From positions 1 to 60,006 of the forward strand of contig JACPIU010000041.1 of NCBI GenBank assembly GCA_016187935.1: DNA of 60,006 bases, read 5' to 3'. Of the stretch, positions 52,586-60,006 are shown piece after piece. The stretch is from Bdellovibrio sp. (lineage in GTDB: Bacteria; Bdellovibrionota; Bacteriovoracia; Bacteriovoracales; Bacteriovoracaceae). Positions within the stretch are counted from its first letter, which is position 1. Every line of letters begins with the position of its first letter. A model generated the notes under the pieces. The model had not been told where the DNA came from and did not search any database. It was given only the letters and a program-made list of their open reading frames with translations. The translations under genes were made by a program, and so were the position numbers.

Positions 52586-53056
52586 ATGAAGCCAATCAAA
52601 GAACAGAAATTAATCAGAAGTCAGGCCGGGCGAAAATTTGAGTCGCTGAAAGAATTCAGTGAAGGCGTGAAAGGAGTGACTTCTTGGACGAAGTACGTCC
52701 GTTTGGCGCTGGGAATGAGTATCGGCCAACTGGCGGGGCGTTTAGGTCTCTCTCCCAATACCGTGAGCGAAGCAGAAGCACGCGAGATTGAAGGACGGTT
52801 AACCATCAATAAACTCAAAGAAATGGCCAATGCTATGGAATGCGATTTGATTTACGCCTTTGTTCCACGGAAACAGTTAAAAGATCTTGTCTACAAACAG
52901 GCCAAGAAAAAAGTTTTAACAAATATGCAGCATGCCGAAACTCATATGGAGCTAGAGGGCCAAAAAGTTTCGGATCAATGCGAAAGAATTGAGGGCCTGA
53001 TTGAAGAAAAAATGTATTCGAAATATTTGTGGGATAAAAACGGTGATGAAAATTGA
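52586..53056 (+). CDS. Mobile mystery protein A (XRE-type HTH)
   Basis: A 156-residue protein. Residues about 44-64 (MSIGQLAGRLGLSPNTVSEA) form the HTH, followed by TINKLKEMANAMECDLIYAFVPR, the pattern of the mobile mystery protein A family; the C-terminal third is helical and charged. These proteins occur next to a Fic-domain mobile mystery protein B and probably act as regulator or antitoxin-like partner. It has no separate leader, with GAGG right against the ATG, and its end overlaps the Fic gene start by 4 bases. It likely binds the three palindromes upstream. Confidence 0.9.
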   Translation: MKPIKEQKLIRSQAGRKFESLKEFSEGVKGVTSWTKYVRLALGMSIGQLAGRLGLSPNTVSEAEAREIEGRLTINKLKEMANAMECDLIYAFVPRKQLKDLVYKQAKKKVLTNMQHAETHMELEGQKVSDQCERIEGLIEEKMYSKYLWDKNGDEN

Positions 53057-53652
53057 ATAATCATGTCTTCCAAGATCGAAATGGAAATACCCCCCTTGAT
53101 CCCGAGCAGATCAAGGGTTTGAAGTTCTCACATTTTACTACTATGGCAGAGTTGGATGAAGCTGAAGATATAAATATCCAAGAGGGATTGGCATGGCTTG
53201 AACGCCAAAATGCTGGGGATTTTCTTTCCTCTAATTTTTTGAATAAATTGCATAAAAAACTTTTTGGTAATGTTTGGAATTGGGCCGGAACATTTCGAAA
53301 AATTAATGTCAATCTCTCGAAAGTGGAATGGTATAATGTTGCTCCGGATTTAATCAATTTTTTTGAAGATGCTAAGTTATGGACTGCAAATTCGAAGTTG
53401 GATGCAGATGAAATGTCGGCCGAATTTCATCATCGACTTGTGAGCATTCATCCTTACCCCAATGGGAATGGAAGAACGTCACGTATTATGACTGAATATA
53501 TGCAAAAGCGTTGTGGACTCAAAGTGAGCAGTTGGATGGCCTCATTAAAAAATTCTCCCAAAGTGCGACGTGATAAGTATATCCATGCATTGAAAATGGC
53601 CGATAAGGCCGACTATCGTGCTCTGATTAATTTTATGCGTGAGAAATGCTAA
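53053..53652 (+). CDS. Mobile mystery protein B (Fic domain)
   Basis: A 199-residue Fic protein. The active-site motif is HPYPNGNGRTSR with the catalytic H133; the position after the proline is Asn where many Fic enzymes have Asp or Glu for the metal, as in other family B proteins as far as I recall. LFGNVWNWAGTFRK supplies the usual pre-Fic beta hairpin region. Fic enzymes transfer AMP or related groups to target proteins. The start seems to be TTG, overlapping the stop of the HTH gene, so the pair is translationally coupled in the manner of toxin-antitoxin genes. Confidence 0.9.
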   Translation: MNNHVFQDRNGNTPLDPEQIKGLKFSHFTTMAELDEAEDINIQEGLAWLERQNAGDFLSSNFLNKLHKKLFGNVWNWAGTFRKINVNLSKVEWYNVAPDLINFFEDAKLWTANSKLDADEMSAEFHHRLVSIHPYPNGNGRTSRIMTEYMQKRCGLKVSSWMASLKNSPKVRRDKYIHALKMADKADYRALINFMREKC

Positions 53653-53726
53653 AACCATGGTATAAATTGTGAAAAATTTATTGAAGTAGAGTAGTTGGGT
53701 ATACGGCACAATCAAGGGAGGCATTC

Positions 53727-55214
53727 ATGGCGAAGCTTGGACTCGAAACACACATTGTTGATAAAAGTATCTATGCTGAAACATTAAAGCGGTTTAAAGA
53801 GAGAAATATTAAACTTCCTACTTTCTCTGAGCTTGCGAATCCAACCAGCATCCCTGCCAGTATTCAAGAATCACTCAAGAAAGTCGATGTCAATGAGGCC
53901 CATCCTTTGAATTTATTTCGCATTCATTGGTACAACGATCCTAAATCAAAAAGTTTTGCCAGCATTCCTCATCATATCGTTTTAGGTAAGGAAATCACCG
54001 GCGTTGATGCTCCCATTGTTGTCATGGTTGGGGCCAATTTTCCCATGATCACGGCGCATAAAGTTTTGGCGGCCTATTCATGTTTGGCCCCTCGAATCGT
54101 TACCGGCCAGTTTAACCCGGTTAAGCATCGGGCCATCTGGCCTTCGACTGGTAATTATTGCAGAGGTGGAGTTGCCGTTTCAAGAATAATGGATTGTCAT
54201 GGAGTGGCCATACTACCTGAAGAGATGAGTCAAGAGAGATTCGACTGGCTCAACAAATGGACCATTGACCCCAAAAAAGACATCATCAAAACATATGGTT
54301 GTGAGAGTAACGTTAAAGAAATTTACGATGCCTGTAACGAGCTTGAAAAAAATCCGGAAAATATAATTTTTAATCAGTTTTGCGAATTTGGAAATGCCTT
54401 GGGACACTATACCTGTACGGGCAAGGCCATGAATGATGTTTTCGAACACCTCAAAAAGTCTAATCCAAAAATGAAGGCCAGGGCCTTTATTTCGGCCACT
54501 GGTTCGGCCGGGACCATTTCCGCTGGAGATTATTTAAAAGAAAAACATAACGACTTCAAAATCGTTGCAGTTGAAGCGGTGGAATGTCCCACCCTTTTAA
54601 ATAATGGTTTTGGCGCACATAACATCCAAGGAATCGGCGATAAGCACGTTCCCTATGTCCACAATGTCATGAACACCGACTTTGTCGTCGCCGTGTCGGA
54701 TGCCAATACTGACAATATGGTGACGCTCTTCAATCACGAGATTGGCAGAAATTATTTGATAAAAGAACGCGGACTCTCAAGGGAGAAGGTTGATGCCCTC
54801 TCGTATCTTGGGATTTCTTCCATTGGCAATGTAATTGCCGCAATTAAACTGGCGAAATACTACAAGTTCGGAAAAGATGATGTTCTCCTCACTGTGGCAA
54901 CAGATCCTGCCACCATGTATTCTTCCGAAGTAAAAAAGACGCTTGAAAAATATTACAATAATAATTACTCGACCATTAAGGCGGCAGAGTCATTCGGGCA
55001 ATACATGATGGCCGTGACCACCGATCATATGGAAGAGCTGAGCTATAAGGGAAGAGAGAGAATTTTTAATTTGGGTTATTATACTTGGGTTGAACAACAA
55101 GGTGTTTCGATAGAAGATTTCAATGCCAGAAAAGATCCTGAATTTTGGCATTCGCTTCGAGCTTATGTCCCGAAATGGGATAAGCTCATTACTGAGTTTA
55201 ATAATGCCCGCTAA
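53727..55214 (+). CDS. PLP-dependent enzyme, cysteine-synthase-like
   Basis: A 495-residue fold type II PLP protein. FPMITAHKVLAAYSCL contains the probable PLP lysine (about residue 113) in a TrpB-like A-H-K setting; STGNYCRGGVAVSRI and the Gly/Ser-rich ISATGSAGTISAGDYL look like cofactor-phosphate or substrate loops; EAVECPTLLNNGFGAHNIQGIGD follows, as in cysteine synthase relatives. I cannot assign a reaction. AAGGGAGG precedes the ATG. It overlaps the next PLP gene by 11 bases, and the two with the M42 peptidase gene make a three-gene operon. Confidence 0.82.
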   Translation: MAKLGLETHIVDKSIYAETLKRFKERNIKLPTFSELANPTSIPASIQESLKKVDVNEAHPLNLFRIHWYNDPKSKSFASIPHHIVLGKEITGVDAPIVVMVGANFPMITAHKVLAAYSCLAPRIVTGQFNPVKHRAIWPSTGNYCRGGVAVSRIMDCHGVAILPEEMSQERFDWLNKWTIDPKKDIIKTYGCESNVKEIYDACNELEKNPENIIFNQFCEFGNALGHYTCTGKAMNDVFEHLKKSNPKMKARAFISATGSAGTISAGDYLKEKHNDFKIVAVEAVECPTLLNNGFGAHNIQGIGDKHVPYVHNVMNTDFVVAVSDANTDNMVTLFNHEIGRNYLIKERGLSREKVDALSYLGISSIGNVIAAIKLAKYYKFGKDDVLLTVATDPATMYSSEVKKTLEKYYNNNYSTIKAAESFGQYMMAVTTDHMEELSYKGRERIFNLGYYTWVEQQGVSIEDFNARKDPEFWHSLRAYVPKWDKLITEFNNAR

Positions 55215-56430
55215 GCTCATTTGCCGTGGTTGCGGCAAGGTTTATGAGATAGAAAAAGAGCTGGTTCTCGCTTGTGAAAATAAGGGAGACAACAAAGATG
55301 TCAATCACATCCTTGAAAAAACAATCGATGTGGTTCTTTCAAAAGGCCTTTTAACCTCAAATAAAGAATTGAATCCTTTTATCAAGTTCAAGGATTTTTT
55401 TTATTCCCATGAACTGGCGAAAAAACTGCATTTGAATTATGACGAAATTGTGCGGAAAATTGATCCAGGTTTCAGCCAAACTCCCTTAGTCCGTGATGAA
55501 AATCTTTTTATTAAAAATGAAATTTCCAATGTCGGCGGTTCTCATAAAGCGCGACATCTTATGGGCACGGCCATTTATTTGGAGGTTTTGGGGAAATCAA
55601 AGTCTGAACTGGCCATTTACAGTTGCGGTAATGCTGCTATTGGTGCTTCTTTCGTGGCCAAAGCGGCCCATAAAAATCTCAGCGTTTTTGTTCCTCCCGG
55701 GTTAAATGAGAATGTTTATAAGATACTGCGGGATAATGATGCCCAAATTAATACTTGTCCACGAATAGCAGGAGAAGTCGGCGATCCTTGCTACAATCGA
55801 TTTCAAGAAAAGCTGAAAAGTGGCGCTCTGGCATTTTCGTGTTCCGGGACTGATAACTGGAGCAATATTGAGGGAGGAGAGACTTTGTATTTTGAACTTC
55901 TCTCAGAATTGATTGAAAGTAATATAGAGCTTGATGCCATTGTCATTCAGGTTGGTGGGGGAGCACTGGCCAGCGCTGGAGTCCAGGCCTTTCAGGAATT
56001 TTACCAGGCGAAGTTGATTTCAAAAATGCCGCGCATCTTTGCCGTCCAAACCGAGGGAGCTTATCCGCTTGTTCGGGCGGTAAAAAAAGTTAGAAACAAA
56101 CAAGATCTCAAAACATTGAATCAAAATATGACGAAGTATATGTGGGCCTGGGAAACAGATCCAAAAAGTGTCGCCCACGGTATTTTGGATGATATTACTT
56201 ATGATTGGTACAAAATCGTTGAAGGGATTATTTCAACTGGCGGAGACGCCCTTACGGTTTCCGAAGATGAATTGAAAGATGCCAATAAGCTTGCCAAGGC
56301 AAAATACAGTATCCCAGTCGATCACACGGGAAGTTCGGGATATGCCGGGTTGTTAAAGCTATGGCGTACTCAGGTCATTTCAAAAAATGAAAAAGTCGCC
56401 GTGCTTTTTACCGGTGTTGAACGACACTAG
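55204..56430 (+). CDS. PLP-dependent threonine synthase/dehydratase-like enzyme
   Basis: The ATG at 55204, overlapping the previous stop, gives 408 residues. CRGCGKVYE near the start is a zinc-ribbon-like cap seen in threonine synthases. NEISNVGGSHKARHLMG holds the PLP lysine, SCGNAAIGASFVAKAA the substrate Asn loop, and VIQVGGGALASAGVQAF the phosphate-binding Gly loop; VDHTGSSGYAGLL is also family-like. The reaction may be lyase or thiolase type on an amino acid. It may form a heteromer with the upstream PLP protein. Confidence 0.85.
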   Translation: MPAKLICRGCGKVYEIEKELVLACENKGDNKDVNHILEKTIDVVLSKGLLTSNKELNPFIKFKDFFYSHELAKKLHLNYDEIVRKIDPGFSQTPLVRDENLFIKNEISNVGGSHKARHLMGTAIYLEVLGKSKSELAIYSCGNAAIGASFVAKAAHKNLSVFVPPGLNENVYKILRDNDAQINTCPRIAGEVGDPCYNRFQEKLKSGALAFSCSGTDNWSNIEGGETLYFELLSELIESNIELDAIVIQVGGGALASAGVQAFQEFYQAKLISKMPRIFAVQTEGAYPLVRAVKKVRNKQDLKTLNQNMTKYMWAWETDPKSVAHGILDDITYDWYKIVEGIISTGGDALTVSEDELKDANKLAKAKYSIPVDHTGSSGYAGLLKLWRTQVISKNEKVAVLFTGVERH

Positions 56431-56441
56431 CGGGGAGGGAT

Positions 56442-57521
56442 ATGAACTCAATTGAATTGCTTAATGAATTGACAAGTGCTTTCGGGCCCTCTGGTTTTGA
56501 GGATGATGTTCGAGAATTAGTGAAGAAACATTTAGGTGATCTTTGCAATTTTTCCTACGATAAAATGGGAAGCGTTGCCTGCAGTTATAAAAAGAGCGTT
56601 AAAACCGGAGCGCCAAAAGTTTTAATCGCCGGCCATATGGATGAAATTGGTTTTTTGGTTCAGAACATCACCAATGATGGTTTCATTAAAGTACAAAATC
56701 TGGGTGGCTGGTGGGAGCATACTTTGCTTTCGCAAAAAATGATTATTCGTGGCAAGAAAGGTGATGTCACTGGTGTCATCGGCGCCAAACCAAAACATCA
56801 TCTCTCTGAGGTCGAACGCAATAAAGTTCTGACACTTAAAGAAATCTTTATTGATATCGGGGCCAAAAGTAAAAAGGAAGTGGTTGAAGGTTTAGGGGTT
56901 AATCTGGGAGATCCCATTGTTCCTAAAACCGAATTTGAGCATATGAAAAACAAAAAACTGATTATGAGTAAGGCCTTCGACGATAGAGTGGGCGTATCGT
57001 TAATGATTGAGACCATGAAGCTGTTAGCGAAAGAGAAACTTGCTTGCCAATTGATCGGGGCCGGTACTGTTCAAGAAGAAGTGGGTGTCCGTGGAGCTGA
57101 AACTACGGCAAATCTGGTTTCGCCTGATGTTGCCATCATACTCGAAGGGCCTCCCGGTGATGACTCTCCAGGATTTAGCAAGGAAGAAAGTCAATGTGTG
57201 CTGGGGGGCGGCCCTCAGATTCGCTTCTATGACCCGACGGCAATTATGAATAAGAAACTTTGCGATCTCGTCATTGATATAGCGAGCAAGAAAAAAATTC
57301 AGCATCAAATTGCTGTGCGTGCGAGTGGCGGCACCGATGCCAAGGCCATTCATTTAAGTAAAATAGGCGTTCCGGCCATCGTTTTTGGCGTGCCCGTGCG
57401 TTACGCTCACGGACATGTGGGGATTATCAACATGGACGATTATAAGTCTTGTTTGGACTTGGTCATCAATGTCATTAAGAAGCTGGACCAAAAAACAATC
57501 GAAAATTTGACCTCATACTGA
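56442..57521 (+). CDS. M42-family metallo-aminopeptidase
   Basis: A 359-residue peptidase. Metal ligands and catalytic residues are present: VLIAGHMDEIGFLV (His, Asp), SKAFDDRVG (bridging Asp), VQEEVGVRGAET (catalytic Glu and ligand Glu), IILEGPPGDDSPG (the ligand position, which is Glu here) and VRYAHGHVGI (His). These enzymes form tetrahedral dodecamers and trim peptides; relatives are called glutamyl or lysyl aminopeptidases or endoglucanase M. It starts 11 bases after the PLP gene with GGGGAGGG ahead of the ATG. It could feed amino acids to the two PLP enzymes. Confidence 0.93.
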   Translation: MNSIELLNELTSAFGPSGFEDDVRELVKKHLGDLCNFSYDKMGSVACSYKKSVKTGAPKVLIAGHMDEIGFLVQNITNDGFIKVQNLGGWWEHTLLSQKMIIRGKKGDVTGVIGAKPKHHLSEVERNKVLTLKEIFIDIGAKSKKEVVEGLGVNLGDPIVPKTEFEHMKNKKLIMSKAFDDRVGVSLMIETMKLLAKEKLACQLIGAGTVQEEVGVRGAETTANLVSPDVAIILEGPPGDDSPGFSKEESQCVLGGGPQIRFYDPTAIMNKKLCDLVIDIASKKKIQHQIAVRASGGTDAKAIHLSKIGVPAIVFGVPVRYAHGHVGIINMDDYKSCLDLVINVIKKLDQKTIENLTSY

Positions 57522-57533
57522 TTGCTCAGTCAG

Positions 57534-58367
57534 TTACAGGCGTTCGACTAGCTCAACTCTGCGATTCTTGGCCCTTCCTTCCTCTGTACGATTCGAAGAT
57601 TCGGGGCAGTATGGTCCCACGCCTGTAGGTGAAAGTCGTGAGGCACTCACTCCGTGGGCGACCAGGGCGGCAACTACTGCAGCGGCTCGATCGCTGGAAA
57701 GTTTTAAGTTTGCCTGAACAAGACCGGTGGCATCAGTATGTCCAACCACATAGAGTTGAAGTGTTGGATTCTGCTTTAGCAGTTTCACTATTTGCTCAAG
57801 GGTTGGGGTGGATTCGGGTTTGACCACGGCCTTGTTGGTATCGAAAAAGATGCCATAGACCGCTACTTTACCTGCGGTCGCGATACCCTGTAGCAGGGCC
57901 GAAGCATCTGCGACGACTTCCTGTTCGAGTGCTTTGGTTTCGACAATCACCAGTTCATAGCTGTTACCTTCATTATATGCGGCCATGGAGACATACGTCT
58001 TGGCCTGGCCCTTCTCGATGCGGGCAAGCAGCGAACGCCCATCCTCGAAGAGAACTTTCGCACCAATTTTCGTGAAAGCACCGAGATAATTGCGCGTGAG
58101 CTGCGCCATACTGATCGGTTTGCCACCAGGTCGGGCGACATGGCCAATCTTGGTGCGTTTACCGTCCCATTTTCCCTCTGGGCCACTGATATAGGCGGAC
58201 ATATCGATACTGTCGAAATCTTTCACATCATACTCATTGATAATATATCCCGGCATGCGGGAGACTAACGGATGGTCTTGACTGCCTTTGATGTCTCCTT
58301 CAACAGTGAAGGCAATATTAGTAATAAAACATGAACAGAAAACAATAATGACAAAGATGTGATGCAT
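57534..58367 (-). CDS. OmpA-family outer membrane protein with DUF4892-like domain
   Basis: A 277-residue protein with a signal peptide (ends near NIAF), an N-terminal domain of about 130 residues resembling DUF4892 (DHPLVSRMPGYIINEYDVKDFD) and an OmpA-type peptidoglycan-binding domain (about 160-277): GIFFDTNKAVVKPES, LYVVGHTDATG, NLKLSSDRAAAVVAAL and NRRVELVERL. It should sit in the periplasm or outer membrane and hold the cell wall. It converges with the M42 gene, 12 bases apart. Its 5' side (58368-58536) holds no gene. Confidence 0.9.
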   Translation of the reverse strand: MHHIFVIIVFCSCFITNIAFTVEGDIKGSQDHPLVSRMPGYIINEYDVKDFDSIDMSAYISGPEGKWDGKRTKIGHVARPGGKPISMAQLTRNYLGAFTKIGAKVLFEDGRSLLARIEKGQAKTYVSMAAYNEGNSYELVIVETKALEQEVVADASALLQGIATAGKVAVYGIFFDTNKAVVKPESTPTLEQIVKLLKQNPTLQLYVVGHTDATGLVQANLKLSSDRAAAVVAALVAHGVSASRLSPTGVGPYCPESSNRTEEGRAKNRRVELVERL

Positions 58368-58536
58368 ATTAAAAATCCTCTATCATGTGAAAATTACTTA
58401 GATATATAATTATCACACTGAGGGCGAAATTGAGGAAGAGATTAATTGAATGTTGACAATTTTTTTTTATGACTTCGACTTCTATACGGGGTTTTAATCT
58501 TGTAAAAGCAGAGAAAATGCTGCTTCTGTGATTATC

Positions 58537-59640
58537 TTAGGGGGATTGCGCCGTTACTTCTTTGCACACAAAATTCATTGTTTGTTTTGCACGGGTGGGG
58601 TCATTTAAAAAATATTTTGCAGAGTTTGAATTTTTTGTCCTCGTGCGAAGAAAATCAAGATACTGTGAGGAATAGCTGTGACCGGATTTTTGCATTAATT
58701 TATCATAATCTGCAAAGAGCGATTTTACCTCATCGCTTCTGCTTAAATCACAATACTCGCGTAAATACGGTTTAATCGTTCGAAAGATCTTTTTTTGATA
58801 ATGTGAAGGATTGTAACTTTCATCCAAGAGAGGATTTATATAATCGCTCAGGTCGATGGGACGTTGCTTGTTGATGATAAAAATGCCGTTTTCTTTTTTC
58901 ATGTATGGAAAAGGGCCACCACACACATTAAGCGCCAGCAAAAGGCCTTGGTAGTTAGCTTCCAGATCTGCATATGAAAAGGTATCAGAAACGGCATATC
59001 CCCACATCCAATTTTCCATATGGATGCCCCAGCCGATTATCTTATTAATAAGATTCAGACGTTTATCTTTCATTACTTTCTGAGTGGGGAATGCCACAGC
59101 TCCCCTCGCAAGTTTGTTTAAATATTGTAAGAGATCAGTGGTATCGACTTGCATTTTTCGAGAGACCTCCAACATGCGCTGATAGTATGACAATCCTACC
59201 GAGCTAAAATGGCCCATTTTGTCGATGCCAAGATTGACTCCACTGATGCGGATATTATACCCCAAAATTTTTGCTTTAAATTTAAACACGTCTCGATAGA
59301 TGGAATGTGATATGGCTTCCATGCGAGACATGCTACTGTATTCTGGGATTTTCTGAATATCGGCATTATCAAGAATCCAATTTTCAATTCTCTCTCCCCA
59401 CCAAAAAGCATGATATTCTTGAAGAATATCAACCGTGGCATCTTCACAACTTTTTTGGATCAAGATCGGGTCAGCATTTATCCGAGCAACGGCTCTTTCA
59501 AAATTCTGATTATAGTAGATATTAAGTTCTGTTATTGAATCTTTAAGGTCCTTTCCCCAGACCATGTATTGATCTGTTTCAAGGGCGTTGGCTTGCATAC
59601 AATGCAAGATGAGAGGAAGTAACAAAACAAGAGTTCTCAT
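58537..59640 (-). CDS. Exported orphan protein, paralogue of the gene at 11.5-12.4 kb
   Basis: The ATG at 59640 gives 367 residues with a signal peptide (MRTLVLLLPLILHCMQANA); a TTG nine bases earlier is possible. The central part has IDKMGHFSSVGLSYY and SDTFSYADLEANYQG, which align with TDKFEHFFGRGYAYF and GIYSYGDLAANFHG of the protein at 11462; a later IDLSDYINPLLDESYN resembles IDLSWDEGNN. Conserved Asp, His, Tyr and Asn residues hint at an active or metal site. Family unknown to me; likely periplasmic. The region upstream (59641-59777) shows no gene. Confidence 0.75.
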   Translation of the reverse strand: MRTLVLLLPLILHCMQANALETDQYMVWGKDLKDSITELNIYYNQNFERAVARINADPILIQKSCEDATVDILQEYHAFWWGERIENWILDNADIQKIPEYSSMSRMEAISHSIYRDVFKFKAKILGYNIRISGVNLGIDKMGHFSSVGLSYYQRMLEVSRKMQVDTTDLLQYLNKLARGAVAFPTQKVMKDKRLNLINKIIGWGIHMENWMWGYAVSDTFSYADLEANYQGLLLALNVCGGPFPYMKKENGIFIINKQRPIDLSDYINPLLDESYNPSHYQKKIFRTIKPYLREYCDLSRSDEVKSLFADYDKLMQKSGHSYSSQYLDFLRTRTKNSNSAKYFLNDPTRAKQTMNFVCKEVTAQSP

Positions 59641-59777
59641 AGGAAACAATTGTTAATTCAGTCCCTAGGAAAATTACAGACACTATGTAATAAGTATAAA
59701 CTGGCCTACAACCGTGGTGTTTCTTGCGATCCTAGTGGCATTTGCAAATTCACTTAAAATTAATAATTGGATTTTTT

Positions 59778-60006
59778 TTATATAAGCTGTTGATTATGAA
59801 ACTGAATATAAAGGTCAAGATGCTGCTTAAGCATGGCGGGGTCCTTGGTGGTGCACCAAGTTTTTCTAAAAAGGCGGTTGATGTTTGCCCGAAGCATGGC
59901 ATAGGTGTGATTGAGCATGAATAAGGGATCGTATGTGAGTTTTTTAAGCTCTCCTTGTCCGGTGACTGAACCGCGACCTCCTTTGTATTGTTTATGGACG
60001 GCATTG
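59778..60006 (-). CDS. Transposase-like protein, C-terminal part (cut by window edge)
   Basis: On the minus strand one frame runs from the window edge to a TAA read at 59780-59778, coding for 75 residues. It includes GGRGSVTGQGELKKLTYDP, MLNHTYAMLRANINRLFRKT and WCTTKDPAMLKQHLDLYI and ends QFHNQQLI. The basic, aromatic-rich pattern and the L-R-A-N-I-N-R-L-F-R-K-T-W-C-T-T-K core are what I remember from the C-terminal end of bacterial transposases, but I cannot name the IS family with certainty. No terminal inverted repeat could be found between 59641 and 59777 by eye. Confidence 0.6.
   Translation of the reverse strand, partial: NAVHKQYKGGRGSVTGQGELKKLTYDPLFMLNHTYAMLRANINRLFRKTWCTTKDPAMLKQHLDLYIQFHNQQLI

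Noticed and set aside
59750-60004. An 84-codon minus-strand open frame at the right edge
   Set aside because: It overlaps the transposase-like frame, which has a far more protein-like sequence; the 84-codon translation has no recognisable feature.

Overview
The window comes from a Gram-negative bacterium: outer-membrane factors, porin-type barrels, an OmpA protein and many Sec-exported periplasmic proteins are present. Base use is moderately AT-rich with frequent GGCC/GCC alanine codons. That style, together with the many c-type cytochromes, would fit the old deltaproteobacterial groups (for example a Bdellovibrionota-like or Geobacter-like relative), but no ribosomal or other reliable taxonomic marker is here, so this is only an inference. 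About 50 protein genes are supported. No tRNA, rRNA or CRISPR array was seen.

Region by region: 1-5.4 kb is an RND efflux operon (DUF2892 membrane protein, TolC-like protein, RND pump) ending in an ArsR-type regulator with the cysteine layout of reactive-sulfur sensors. 5.4-12.4 kb holds a Gly/Asn-repeat secreted protein, a GNAT acetyltransferase, a DEAD-box helicase, a YbiT/YkpA-type ABC-F ATPase and an exported orphan that has a paralogue at 58.5 kb. 12.5-18.6 kb is an electron-transfer locus: two tandem monoheme cytochrome-beta-barrel fusions laid out like the iron oxidase Cyc2, an OmpR/PhoR two-component system and a diheme cytochrome. 18.6-31.6 kb is mostly ordinary metabolism: a secreted endoglycoceramidase-like GH5 enzyme coupled to a PAP2 phosphatase, an EcsC protein, the TldE/TldD pair, a purine permease, exonuclease III, a methyltransferase, a papain-like protease and adenine deaminase. 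31.8-35.2 kb encodes a FadB/FadA beta-oxidation complex.

The most striking part is 35.2-52.5 kb. A module of a small tetraheme cytochrome followed by an NHL beta-propeller protein occurs three times, once on the minus strand together with triheme and pentaheme cytochromes and twice in tandem on the plus strand. Between the two arms lies a tightly packed operon of seven secreted proteins, five or six with no family I recognise, plus a trypsin-like protease and a terminal c7-like tetraheme cytochrome. A double OB-fold NrfJ-like protein closes the region. With the Cyc2-like locus the window carries 28 CXXCH heme motifs. The tetraheme proteins resemble the OmcE-type cytochromes that polymerise into extracellular nanowires, so the island may encode extracellular electron-transfer filaments and an undescribed surface or assembly apparatus.

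52.5-60 kb has a mobile-mystery A/B (HTH plus Fic) pair controlled by three evenly spaced operators, an operon of two PLP enzymes and an M42 peptidase, an OmpA-family protein, the second exported paralogue and, at the right edge, the C-terminal end of what looks like a transposase.
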